A stretch of 64,000 nt of DNA, taken from NCBI GenBank assembly GCA_012295275.1, contig CM022667.1, forward strand, positions 1,581,443-1,645,442, written 5' to 3'. Shown here in pieces: positions 48,903-61,673 of the stretch. Every line of letters starts with the position of its first letter. Position 1 is the stretch's first letter. Made by a program: the position numbers and the translations under genes. Below the pieces are notes generated by a model. It did not search any database. It was not told the DNA's origin and worked only from the letters and a program-made list of their open reading frames with translations. This stretch comes from Chrysomallon squamiferum. Taxonomy: Eukaryota > Mollusca > Gastropoda > Neomphalida > Peltospiridae.

Positions 48903-49003
48903 AAAAGCGGCAGATATTAGAAAATATCTTTATAATGGGAACATTGCAATCTTGCTGTATTCATTTCGTCATCTTCATACACTGAACGTCGGGAAGTAAA
49001 GCG

Positions 49004-49160
49004 TTAATTTTTGCTTTCTTCGTAAATGTCGATCTCGCCAACTCCTGTGACGTCACAGATCTGTTTGCAGTGAAAGTTGGCGATGATTTCTTTCCTTCCG
49101 GTTCTCCTCGAGTTTAATTTGATGGTTTCTCTGTGTTCCTCTCCGGCGCCTATATTTTTC
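49004..49160 (-). CDS. Transglutaminase terminal exon
   Basis: Acceptor TTTCAG; completes the split Lys codon from exon 12. It encodes the last strands of the second beta barrel ([19 protein letters not shown]) and stops at TAA 49004-49006. Confidence 0.85.
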
Positions 49161-49476
49161 CTGAAATACAAAGAATTTGTACAGACAATGGAGTGCATTA
49201 AGATAAGCAATCGGACAGTTATAAGAAGACAAGTGATATAGAAAGCGTGATAGACAAGTATATAGGAAGAATGATAGACAGACAAAAAGGTAAGATAGAC
49301 CAATAATATTCAGACACAAACAATGATATCATATCTTCAGGGGTTTTTTTTATTTTTTTTTCGTTCGCCCTCGATTTCTCTTCCCTATACCCTTTCTACT
49401 GCCAACACATACGCAAACACACACATTTTCTCTCTCTCTCCGACCACTGACAAACGCACAATCAGCTCTCTCTTGC

Positions 49477-49514
<38 letters not shown>

Positions 49515-50389
49515 CTGAGTAACCTCTGGAGCAGAACAGCTCAGACGAACGTTTGGATGGTTAGTGTGGTTCCTCCCCCCCCCACTGATAGGTTTACATC
49601 GTTTTCTGGCTGAAAACTGTCACGTGATAATCGATACGTCACTATTATTTTAGGTCGATTCAAACCTTGTCCGCAGATTTCCCGAGTCGATGGTTTTATG
49701 ATAGGGGTCTTGAGTTTCTTCGTATAGCGCGTGTATGTAGGACTAAAAGGTACTTATTATGGTGCCAACGAACTAAAAAAAATAACCGATCTAAAGGAAT
49801 GTAAAGCCAAAATTATTGTTAAATCAGTACACTAGCCGGAATCGTTGACAATCGTACGGTTGGAAAAGAATAGGCAAAAAAAAAAAAAAAAAAAAACAAA
49901 ATTTATATCTATATATATATATAGACCTATTTCTGGATGGACAACCTGGGATATCCATCCAAATGTCCGTCACACACAAATAAAAAGTATACAATTAAAA
50001 ATGCTTACTTTATTTTAATTGAAGCTATTCTCTGTATTCCGGGCCCCTCTATATTGAGAACACCCCCAGTAAGCGGTAGTGAGAGAGTATTGACCAGTTT
50101 TACTACTACTTCAAACGGTTTTCCTAGCTGGGCTTTTCCCTCCGACTGAAACAAAACAGTTGAAGATTGTTTAAATATATAATTATCTGGACTTACAATT
50201 GAAATCATCGAGTTTTGTGTATACTGTAGTGTACTGTTTGATAATTTTCTGATTTCATTTCTTCTCCATTTATAATTTCAGTGGTTGACACCATTTATTG
50301 GGAGAAGTGCGGAGAATTCTTAATTAATCAATTTATTTATTGTTTTATTTATTTATTATTTTTATTCATTCATTCATTCATTATTATTT

Positions 50390-50440
<51 letters not shown>

Positions 50441-50515
50441 TTGTGACTTTGTGTTGAAAACATGCTAAGAGAATTATTATTTATTTATTATTACCATTGC
50501 CATGATTATGATCAT

Positions 50516-50555
<40 letters not shown>

Positions 50556-50737
50556 GCTACTACTAGGGTTACTGCTACTACTGCTACTATTTCTATTATT
50601 ACTATTGTTGTTACTACTACTACTACAAATTCTATTATTTTTATTACAATTGTTGTAATTTCTGCTATTGTTATTATCATTTTTACTGTTATTATTATTA
50701 TTGTGTTATTTTTTTGTTTTTTTATTTGATTTAATAA

Positions 50738-50774
<37 letters not shown>

Positions 50775-51090
50775 TAAAAACAATGTCATACGACTGGAGA
50801 TTATCATCCACACCTTTACTTCCAGCTGTGGTTTTTCTATCCAGAAAACTTCATGTGCAGCAAAACGTTGACCAGTCTCGTGCACACATCCATGTGCGTA
50901 CACGTTCACGTGGGTGTCAGCGTCGCTGCTGTTGATGTACTCCGTGGGGTGCAGCTTAAGTGACAGCTCGCTTTCTGTAAATTTGTGAAGTTTGTACAAC
51001 AGGGTATTAAAAAATACAATACAGTATAATACAGTACAGTATATAATAATACAATGCAACACAATAATAAAAAAACAAACAAATATATAT

Positions 51091-51121
<31 letters not shown>

Positions 51122-51648
51122 ATATAAATAAAATAAAATAAAATAAAATAAAATAAAATGATTATATATTCGATTTTCAGAATTAACGCCTTTCACACCT
51201 TAAAAAAACAAACAAACAAAAAAAAAAACATCATGCAGTAGCTCGCATAGTCAAAAATCTGGCCATCTTAGTAACAGATACTTCACACGTACCTCCAGAA
51301 GGTTCGATAACAATGGCGGTGGCTGTGTCTTTAATTTCATTGGCTGGCACTCCTGTGTAGAACGAGGCTACGGCCATCAGGTACACGTCTACCACTCGAC
51401 TCTCCGTGCTGGTGTTCTGCACTTTGAGAGTGACAGACAAATCTCCTGTCTTGCTGCTCTCTCCAAGACACGAAAACTTCAAATCTTCCTTGCCTTTTTT
51501 CTCCACAGTGGCCTGATGGCGGAAACATATAGTGCCGGCTCTTTGACAGGCAGCCGTGTATTCTTGAGTACCTGAAACGAAAGAATTACATTTTTGTTCG
51601 AGGACACAGGAATATGCTTTCCGTGTTGAAAATATTATTTGTATTCTG

Positions 51649-51684
<36 letters not shown>

Positions 51685-51768
51685 CTAATGTCACCGTAAC
51701 CTTTCTAAGAAAGAAAGTAAAGAAAGAATATAATAATAATAATGATGATGATGATAGCAATAATAAAT

Positions 51769-51799
<31 letters not shown>

Positions 51800-52014
51800 A
51801 ATTAAAAATGATTTTAAAAAGACTGTTATTTTGAGAAAGATTTACATGATGGTTAATGTTATGTCTGTTAGTAGATGTAAACTTAAGGAAGGTACAACAC
51901 AATGTAATAATTACAAGAACAGAAAAAAAAAAAAAAAAAAAATAAATACATAAATAAATACGTAAATAAGTAAGTAAGTAAGTAAATAAATAAATAAATA
52001 AATAAAGAAAAAAG

Positions 52015-52050
<36 letters not shown>

Positions 52051-53697
52051 CAAAACAACAAAAAATATACAACCTTGCAAATTTCTCTTAAGAAAACAAA
52101 CTTGTTTATAATCAATAATATACTTAGGCAAATATTTTAGTAAACATGTTTTTTTTATAAAATGTATGTAGTTATTAATGTTAAAGATAAAGTGAAATTG
52201 AAAATTTGATAAATTCACAATGAAATAAATATTTTCTAAAATCATTTTACTAACGTATAATTATAATTATAAAAAATAGTGAAGTCTGGTAAAAATAGCC
52301 TTTTGATGAGTAAGGCATATATAAATGTCATATATAATGCAGTAGGCGCCAGAACTGTCTGGTAGCTATCAAATACAGATAATTTAGATAAATCCTGGAT
52401 TAATTAACGCTAATTAGGATGCTAATGGCTTATGTAAACTTAGAACCTCTGGTGTTAAACTTCATATTGAATCTGGATGATAGGTTAACATTCTAAGAGA
52501 AAATAGAAAATATCTTATTTGTAATCTTGACAAATTTGGAGAGGAATATCATTATATATTTGAATGTAATGATTCTGTCTTTTTATATGGGAGAAAAGGT
52601 ATAGCAGATAAATAATATACGAGGCATCCAAATATATTTTCACATACTAATTTGTTCAAAAGCAGAAATATATTTATATTAAAAAAGTTGTTTGTTAATA
52701 AGAACTGTATGTGAGAAATTATCCCACGTTAAATTTCCACGCTTTTGCATTTTAATTTTGTTATTTCATATATATATATGCTATATTCTTCTCTGTATTG
52801 TAATCACCCAGTTTATGAGAACAAATTCACTGTCATGATGTCATTGTCATTACCAGATTTAATGCTTTAACCGGCCTAAGCGCGTTTCGGTTTACCAGCC
52901 GAACATTTACTACTAAGGAGAATGCTTGAGATAAATTACACTAAAATAGAACATTAGTTAGCACCGAGCAATTATATATTAATTCCGATTAGCATCCCTT
53001 ACGAGAAGGATCATCTTCAAGATTTAATTCTTAATCATCAGAAAGCTTGCTGCGAGTCACCGTCTCAAGTTGTTTGCGAATTTACGTACCGTCTTTGTGC
53101 TTGTATACGTTCGTCAAGTCCTCTCGAGAAATTGTCCCCGCTGCTTTTGTGCTGACGTTCTTCCCTGTGATGTCATTCTCGGTGAGGAATGGCGTCATGT
53201 TGCCGTCCATGTCCACTGTCCAATTCATGCGACTTCCGTTTACCTCGGCGAACAGAAACTTGGCGTCTGATCCCAAGTACAGTTCACCGTTTCTGATGGC
53301 CTTCACAGATGCAGGGCCGCACGTGAATACACCTGCATGATGAAAATAACAACAATAGCAACAACAACGACTACAACAATAGTAATAATAATAACAGTGG
53401 TAGCAGTAATCGAAGCAGCAGCAGCAGCAGTAGTAACAAAAGCAATAAAAAAACACTGAAATGCAATAAAGAGTGAAAAATTAATTGGAAACGAAATCAT
53501 GATTTACACCAAAAGATAGATAAATGTAAATGATCTTTCTGATGAAGATTTAGGAAGAAGTATTAGGTGATAAATGATTTTTATTGGTATCATATATATA
53601 TTTATATTAACAAAAATAATTTTTTTGAGAAAGTTATCTCTGTTAGTGAACATAAACTTAAGGAAGGAAAAATACAACGTAATAATTAAAAGAACAA

Positions 53698-53728
<31 letters not shown>

Positions 53729-55365
53729 ACAAAACAAAACAAAACAAAAGCATAAATAAATAAATAAATGAATGACTGAATGAATGAATAAGTAAATAAA
53801 TAAAAAATAAAACAAAAACAAAACAAAAAAACCCATAAATAAATAACGAAAGAGAAAAAAAGGGGAGTAATCTTGCAAATTTCTCTTAAGAAAGAAAGAT
53901 AAAAAAAGAAAAAGAAAAACGTAAATAAAAAAAATAAAAAGAAAAAAAAGAAGAAGAAGAACAGAAATGAATAAAATTCGTACTAATGATGGAACTATTC
54001 ATATTGTACGAACGGACAACGTTCACCATGTTTTTGTTTTTGTTTTATTATTTTTTATTATCATTATAAATTTTTACCACGTTGTATTTTCTTTATTATT
54101 TTGCTTTTTTTCTCCATTCTGCTTGTCTGGCGCTTCTTAGCTCTACAACCACTGCTTTTGCGCTTAACATGGTACCATCAGTCATAAATTACTCCGTAAA
54201 GGGGATAGGTATCATTAATCATAAAATACAACTGCAAATATGAAGGATGCCGATAGAGTAACGCTTTTCGCGCTAAACTTTACGCCAAAAGTTACAAATT
54301 GTTCGTATCACCGAAAATTCACGAATGTTGGTATTTTTTTTGAAATCCTTGTAAAATACTGACGTAACGTTCAAACACAATAAAATTAAAATATTTTAAC
54401 GTTACGTCACACGTTATACAAATTGTTCGTATCACCGAAAATTCACGAATTTTTTAAATGCTTGTATATACTGACGTAACGTTCAAACACAACAAAATTA
54501 AAATATTTTTAACTTGATATTTCTTATGCCTCAGGGTATGTGAGAGCTAAATATCAGCATGCTAGTAAAATAAGATGTTTAAAACTGATGTTAAAACCAA
54601 CCTTCAGTACATTCCTGGGGAGTGGGGTCGTACGCTTGCCAGCCATCATAACCCGCTGGGAGGTCAGGTCGTTTGAACCAAGACTCATTCCAAACATGAA
54701 AATCCCTTAAAAATTAAAATTATTCTTGTTTTATTTTTTTATTTATTACAATCTTTTTTATTTTTTTTTTAAATCGTCCAGTCTTAATTAATAATTAAAT
54801 ATAACAAGAAATGAATTTTTTTTATAATGTTTATGAACTATTTAAAATAAATAAATAAATAAATAAATACAAATAATGAATGAATGAATGAATGTATGAA
54901 TGAATGAATAAATAAATAAATATAATAAAAATAATAAATGAATGAATGAATAAATAAATAAATAAATAAAATGAATGAATGAATGCATAAATAACTGGAA
55001 GAATCATAATTCATACGTTAATTTTGTTTTCTTAAAATAAATATTCTGTAATTTTTAAGGATTTTATGTAGACTGACAGTGATATCTTATATTATGTAGC
55101 ACTGTTTGATACAACTGAAGCTCATTTTACAAATTCTGTACATGGATTAAACTAACATATTAACAATATTAATAAAGTAAACTTTCAAAACACTTAGTTC
55201 AACCAACCAGATTGCGTCATCCATTGTTTTGCGCGGTCGTCCGTCCTCTGTCCAATGAGCGTCGATGGTACAACTATAGTCACAGTCATGCGCAGAACGG
55301 AAATTTGTAACACATCGGGTGGGAATACCAAGTGCTCTTAAAACTGAAATAAATAAATAAATAAA

Positions 55366-55415
<50 letters not shown>

Positions 55416-55855
55416 GTAAATAAATAAATAAATAAATAATATACGTTACATATACGAAACGTGACGTCACTTTTACATTATACGCTATGTATATGACGTA
55501 ATGTTACTTTACATAACGTTGTTTTAAACTGCACTGCGCTTAGATTACGTTATAATTAAATATACATTGCATTGTATTACATTTACTATTATTATTATTA
55601 TTATTATTATTATTTTTTATTTATTTATTTTATTTTTTTTTTTTAAGGTTGTTTACTTGTTGTTGCTACAGCTGCAAACGTCCAGCACTGGCCGTATTTC
55701 ACTGCTTTCCGTTTCTTTAGAAACTCTTCCAATATGGCGGAACTTCCGTTCCAGGCATACGGAGCGATGCCATCGTCGTATTTGCCAGACCAGTTGCCGA
55801 AGAGAACTCCTCCTTCGCGTTCATTGTTGTTTATCTAATAATAGTAATAATAATA

Positions 55856-55931
<76 letters not shown>

Positions 55932-56062
55932 TGATGATAATGAAGAAGAAAATTTTCTCTCTGAACTTATATGACATAGGCAGATAGATAGATACGTTAC
56001 CGTATACAACAGAGGATATATATATATATATATATATGTATATGAGTGTGTGTGTGTGTGTA

Positions 56063-56157
<95 letters not shown>

Positions 56158-57446
56158 TTAAATTATTATTTGGCGATATAATTGCTCCTATCGTTATGGG
56201 TTAGCGCATGCAGAGTAAGCCCTCATTGCTTTTAATCAACGGATTCTAGTCAAGGTTGTGGAACTGAGCATGCGCAAAACTGACAAAATCAACCAATAAA
56301 TTATTACAGTAACAAAGTCAGGTTATGGCAGCCGAAGAGGTTAACTATGACATGTTTTATTTCATAAAGATATACGAACAAGGTTCTATCTTAAGCAAAA
56401 ATTAGATAATGCATACTGTAATATATTTTAAAAATATTTTTAAAGTTCTATAAATAAAGAAATGGAAGATAAAAAATAGTTATAAATAAGATAAAAGAAA
56501 ATAATGAAGATAATATTAATGAAAATATATAAATAAATAAAGAAAGAATGAAAGAAAGAAGGAAAGATAACAAGAAAGACAGTCAAAAAAATAAAAAATA
56601 AAAAAATAGATGAAGAAGAAGAAGATGAAAAATACACGGGACATCTAGTAAGAGGATGAATAACCTGTCATAAAAGTTCGTGGTCTCTCAGACGTGAACT
56701 GAAGAAAATATCACGTGATAAACTCACCACTTTGCATATTGACCGAACGATCAAAACTGGGTTGTTCCTCGCTTGATCTCCTAACTCCGACTTCTCCAGC
56801 ATTGCCAAGGCTGCCACGAGACATACGTCATCGAACTGTTTGAAACGTCATAACCAAGTGTGACAATTAAATAGTGTGTAGCGATCTTTAAAGTTCTTCC
56901 GAAGTATACTGATACGACAAAAATAGTCTAAATATAGTTTTATTAATATTTTTTATTTTATTTTATTTTATTTTTTGTTTTGCTGTCAAATCTTAATTAT
57001 TAACGAAATATAACAATATTATTTTGTGACGTCTTAGTGTACAAGGCCTTTAAGAGTTCGCTATATATATATATATATTCGATGACGTCACGGCACTAAA
57101 TATCAAGGCAGAAAATGGCGGCGTTCAGATATTGTGTGACATTATTATTATTTTGCTTAATATTTATTTTGTTCCCAATGATGAAAACAAAATTGTATTA
57201 AATCATAAAGTAGAATATGTTTTTTTTCTAACGTTACATTTAGAATACTTGTTCATACCTGAGCATAGTTCCATGGCCGCACACAGAATTTTCCAACTGT
57301 ACCCAGCCATATTCGTCCTGTTTCTCGTAACACGTACTCCTCGCGTTGGTTTTCATCATCCACGTACACAGTGTCAGCTATCAGTAAATAAATACATAGA
57401 TAAATAACTATGTATAGAGAAACATAAATAATTTAAAAGAAATATG

Positions 57447-57517
<71 letters not shown>

Positions 57518-57531
57518 TTCCATATACATAC

Positions 57532-57599
<68 letters not shown>

Positions 57600-57653
57600 A
57601 TACACATAAATAAATATGTATAGAGAAACAAAAATAATTTAAAAGGAATATGA

Positions 57654-57729
<76 letters not shown>

Positions 57730-58135
57730 AATATATATAAACGGAGAGGAAATACGAGTATTCGTAACTTGAGTGATAGAAATATACGAAAAATTGCAGT
57801 CAGAAGACAAAGTAACAAAGAGATAAAAAGAGGGGGAGGGGGAGAGGATAGAAAAAATAAAGAAGACGGATATAAGAAAAAACTGAGAGGAATTGAGGAA
57901 GTAAGAACGATAGAAAGATAGATAGATAAATAAATAAAGATAGATGTATAGCAGTTTTCTTTCATGTGTCTGTCTATCTATCTCTATATATAAACATATA
58001 TGAAGATAAACAAAAATAAAATAAACACATACACACAGATGAAAAGAGATAGATGAATAGGCTTCATATATATATAAATATATGTGTAGATACAGAGAAA
58101 GATAGATATCTGGAGAACAGAGACATACAGAGAAA

Positions 58136-58226
<91 letters not shown>

Positions 58227-58624
58227 CGGAAATTAAATTATCAATATATGAAGACTGGTATTAAAAACAAGTAAACAAATAAATAAGTAATAATGAAACA
58301 AGAAAGCTATAATAGAACTGAAAATCTTCCAAAATTCTAGCTGATCAAAACGCTTCAAATAAACCTGTCCTCATAAACATTACCTTCAGAGATAGGTTTT
58401 CCGAATATTAGGCAATTAATGACCAAATTCGTATAAAGGAAACCGTTAATGTGAACGCACCGATTCTACCAGACTTTCAGAAATTTATGTTTATGTGTTT
58501 GCACGTTTCAGAGAGGATATCTTCTTTTAAAACCTCAATTAGAGTGGGGTTTTTTTCGCTGACAAAATGTTGTTATTGTAGCCAAAGATAAAAGAAATAT
58601 TCACATAATATAATGCTGGGTTTA

Positions 58625-58693
<69 letters not shown>

Positions 58694-58891
58694 CAGAAGA
58701 AGAAGGAAAAAAAATAAAAATAAAAACGATGAAGAAGAAATAGAAAATAAATAAATAAATAAATAAATAAATAAAAATAAAAAAAATGAAAATATTAAAA
58801 ATAATAATAAAACGAAATAATATTAAGTATAATAACAATAAAACAAACAAACAAACAAACAAATAAATAAATAAATAAACAAACAAACAAA

Positions 58892-58922
<31 letters not shown>

Positions 58923-59430
58923 GCAACAAATTTCTGATTTTTTTTTTTTCTTACCCTCACACCATGGATTAAAAATTAAATAAATATCATCCGGGTGTTT
59001 ATATCTGAACTTTTCTGGCTCGGTCTGGTTTGGGCCGGTGTGCACTGTGTCTATAAATAACTGGTAACGACCGACAATCGAGTCAGGTGCAGACGACACT
59101 TTGAGAACGACGGATTTTTCGATAATTTCCACGATGCTGAAGCCCCATTCATTTTTATTTGACTGCTCTGTTCTGTTCACCGACACGACACTGCCTTTAC
59201 TCTGAAGTGGTCTGGATCCTGAAAACAGAGAAATTAAATACATCAATTTCACCGTCAATATTATCTTAATTTGGAAGAAATCAGACGCCATGTTTGTGTT
59301 TGAAATAAGCGAAGTGTTTGTCCTTTTTTATTTATTTATTTATTTATTATTATAATAACCAAGACTGTCAGATATTTAATTTAATAATAGTAATAGTAAT
59401 AGTGATGATGATAATAATAATAATAATAAC

Positions 59431-59481
<51 letters not shown>

Positions 59482-61396
59482 TCTGAAGATAACTAAAACC
59501 ATTTTGATAAATTTCTAGTCTAATTTGACTTTATTGCACCCATCTCTCTATGTTAAAGCATTTCTCTTATTCAGATCAATGGAAGGAAATTTATTCGGTG
59601 CACAAAACCATATTTCTTTATTTTAAAAAAAAAAAAAAATAATAATATTTTTTATTTTTATAATAACATTCTCTTCATCTGCAAAGATTTATGCAGTATC
59701 GAAATGGCGTCAGCTTTTTGTCTTCTTCTGAAAGTGAAGTTCATAATGTCTACGAAATGAACTGAAAATGAGCTAATAAATATTAAAACAACATAAACCA
59801 AACATTTTGTTTTTGAAGATGCTTTTTAAAAAAAAAATCAAAAATAATAACGAAATAATAAAAAAAAATAAATAATATAAAAAATAAAAATAAAAAATAA
59901 ATAAAAAATAGAAAAAAAAAAAAAATAAAAAAAGTTATAACGAATGTGTTACCTGTTACAAACTTGAGATATATTTCATCTTCTCTGTCAACGTAAGTCC
60001 TCTCGAAGTTTATCTTGATGGTGAAATCTTGGCCTCGTCTTAGAATCAAGTTTGGAATCTCGTACTCGTGGGTTCTGTGAGCTGTGCGATTTTGGGTTCG
60101 ATTCAGCTCAACAGATTTCGGCTTTAATATACCTTCTGCAAAAGTAAATATACGTTTTACGTACTTATAAACATACAGATGTACGTGTGTATGTATATAT
60201 GTATATATTTGAAAATACCCCCACACACACAAACACGCTATTGCACTGCAACGTTATAGAATGACAAGGGGAAAAAAAGACCAAGTTATTTATTCTTAAA
60301 AATTTTAACTGTATTTACTATGTATTTGACTAAAGGATCACTTACGCATACACACGCACGCACACATAGGCATATACACACACAATATATCTGTATATTT
60401 AAAATTATTATTATATATTTATACGATGTGTGCTTATAGTTATGTGCGCTTTAATTTGGTTTATAATTAAATAATACTCTACAAAAATACAGTGGTACCT
60501 GTCTTGTGTTGACACCTGTGGGGCCGAGAAAAAATGTCCTTACATCACAGGGGCAAAAATTAGAAACAGTTTTTTTTCTTTTTAACGTATTTACAATCTA
60601 TATTCACGTGCACTACACCAGTATCCATAACTAACATAAATCGTTGTGACCGGACATTGCCAGAGCAAGCATATCTTGTTCTATGATGGATGCAAATAAA
60701 ACATTTTTTGTACGTCACATAACTCATAAGATATATTTATGTTTTACAAAACATTGCGTGTAAAACCCAAATAGAGCTCTCTGATTTATGCCGATAAGAC
60801 GGTGTTTATAAAACATAAATATGCATGGACTGATATTGCATGATCGAATTATCAAAAGTTAGGTACCAAAATGGGTTAAACTCGCGATTGCAGTACGCGT
60901 GCTCTTGTGACTGGACAAAAACAACACATCCTGAATGCACTGAGTAATCATAGGAAATGGTCGACATCATCTTTAAAAATATCATATAAAGCTGCCGTAC
61001 AATAAAATTATTTATTTTGGAGAAAACAGATCCATATCGGTATTACTGTCCGCTTTAGCAGAGGAATAATAAATACAAAATACTCTCTGTGTCCGCGTTA
61101 AGTAGGTGTCCGCTGATCTAAGGAACACATAAACTGAAAAACAATGGGGACTCGATAACAGTAGGTGGCCGTTTATCTCGGGGTCTTCTAAAGACAGGCA
61201 CCACAGTATGTATATCAAATTTGCTTGATTAATTTAAACGTCACCTTCTTTGGCTTTCTGGAAAGCCGTCAGTTCAGCGTCCTCTGCAAACGGGTTTTCC
61301 TGGACAGTCGGGGCGCGCCGCCCTGCCAGGTTCGAACCCAGCCACATTGTCCGCAGGCTGCCATAGTAATTAGCGAATTTCTCTGACAGACTCGTC
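49004..61396 (-). CDS. Transglutaminase, 13 exons, complete catalytic triad
   Basis: Calcium-dependent protein-glutamine gamma-glutamyltransferase, which cross-links proteins through glutamine and lysine side chains. Exons: 61245-61396, 59953-60135, 58955-59218, 57259-57377, 56728-56835, 55657-55834, 55208-55343, 54602-54705, 53090-53332, 51293-51571, 50814-50974, 50009-50145, 49004-49160. All joins are GT-AG and in phase, giving about 739 codons. Exons 2-4 hold the N-terminal beta domain (YLIFNPWCE). Exons 5-9 hold the core: Cys in YGQCWTFA, His 58 residues later in [10 protein letters not shown], Asp 23 residues after that in [11 protein letters not shown], the same spacing as in vertebrate tissue transglutaminase. 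Exons 10-13 hold the two C-terminal beta barrels. Exon 1 starts in phase 2, so an upstream exon is expected, but an internal ATG (61345-61347, [11 protein letters not shown]) could be the start. No signal peptide is seen. Neighbours show no functional link. Confidence 0.9.
50517..50572. repeat. (CTA)n tract in transglutaminase intron
   Basis: ACT/CTA triplet run, continuing with interruptions to about 50630. Confidence 0.8.
51640..52050. repeat. Poly-A and TAAA tract cluster in transglutaminase intron
   Basis: Long poly-A runs (51650-51682, 51767-51796, 51926-51941, 52016-52048) alternating with TAAA tetranucleotides. Confidence 0.85.
52500..52712 (+). mobile_element. 3' remnant of a non-LTR retrotransposon (LINE)
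   Basis: Plus-strand frame reads [19 protein letters not shown] then IFECND, with a following [13 protein letters not shown] block, interrupted by one stop at about 52609. The C-x-L-(x)n-D/E-E-Y-H-x-x-F-x-C pattern is the zinc-knuckle-like region after the reverse transcriptase of many invertebrate LINEs. Only the tail is left. It lies antisense in a transglutaminase intron and probably extends some way upstream to about 52340 in degraded form. Confidence 0.6.
54294..54513. repeat. Tandem duplication with 124-bp period
   Basis: ACAAATTGTTCGTATCACCG begins at 54294 and again at 54418. Both copies continue with AAAATTCACGAA and, after a variable stretch, CTGACGTAACGTTCAAACAC. Confidence 0.85.
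54602..54705 (-). CDS. Transglutaminase exon with catalytic His and Asp
   Basis: Encodes [15 protein letters not shown] and [11 protein letters not shown]. The acceptor is TTTTTAAG rather than CAG, chosen because it completes the Trp codon and gives the family sequence. Confidence 0.9.
55208..55343 (-). CDS. Transglutaminase exon between catalytic Cys and His
   Basis: Encodes [19 protein letters not shown], the conserved segment between catalytic Cys and His. It starts in phase 1 and ends TG|, with the Trp codon completed by the next exon. Confidence 0.9.
55367..55415. repeat. (AAT)n in transglutaminase intron
   Basis: Pure AAT run about 25 bases upstream, in the minus sense, of an exon acceptor. 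Confidence 0.85.
55657..55834 (-). CDS. Transglutaminase exon with catalytic Cys
   Basis: Encodes [14 protein letters not shown], then [11 protein letters not shown]. The Cys is the acyl-enzyme nucleophile of the family, and the Trp next to it is also typical. Acceptor TTATTAG, donor GTAAAC. The exon is directly preceded on the minus strand by a long AAT array, which puts the microsatellite in the branch-point region. Confidence 0.9.
55838..55930. repeat. (AAT)n in transglutaminase intron
   Basis: About 30 AAT units ending four bases from the acceptor of the catalytic-Cys exon. Confidence 0.9.
56046..56155. repeat. (GT)n-(AG)n compound microsatellite
   Basis: TG run followed by more than 35 AG units. 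Confidence 0.95.
57451..57725. repeat. Duplicated (AG)n-(GT)n-(AG)n microsatellite
   Basis: Two AG arrays (57451-57513 and 57657-57725) flank a GT array (57545-57587). The sequences TATGTATAGAGAAACA and AATAATTTAAAAG precede each AG array, so the arrays are parts of a roughly 200-base tandem duplication. Confidence 0.9.
58131..58224. repeat. (AG)n microsatellite
   Basis: More than 40 AG units with one early interruption. Confidence 0.95.
58630..58930. repeat. (AAT)n and (TAAA)n/(CAAA)n tracts
   Basis: AAT array 58630-58688, then A-rich sequence and tetranucleotide arrays at 58741-58772 and 58846-58920, ending about 35 bases beyond an exon donor. Confidence 0.85.
59410..59482. repeat. (AAT)n in transglutaminase intron
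   Basis: AAT array with one AAC interruption. Confidence 0.85.
60490..61206. mobile_element. TA-flanked DNA element, pogo/Tigger-like MITE, 717 bp
   Basis: Left end CAGTGGTACCTGTCTTG and right end (reverse complement) CTGTGGTGCCTGTCTTT form terminal inverted repeats of about 17 bases with three or four mismatches. TA dinucleotides lie outside both ends (60488-60489 and 61207-61208), as expected for a Tc1/mariner/pogo target-site duplication. The CAGTGG start and the internal GTGTCCG-type sequences recall pogo/Tigger elements. There is no transposase frame, so it is non-autonomous. It ends 33 bases from the donor of the first recognised transglutaminase exon. Confidence 0.6.
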
Positions 61397-61642
61397 CTGA
61401 AAAAAAAAAACATTAAACATTTTTTAAAAATGTAAGTAAAATTATAATAATAATGATGGTGTTGAGCGATAATTTTGCCAGCGTACTTACACGATGAGCT
61501 TCAGCTGAATTTTTTATAATTTTTGTTTTTTTGTTTAGATACATAGGGAAGTTTACAGGACGGCTTTTTGATATTTTCCTTTTATTGTGAGGTCATTATT
61601 TTCATATTTCCAATTAGAAAATGGCATCACGATAAAAGGGAA

Positions 61643-61673
<31 letters not shown>

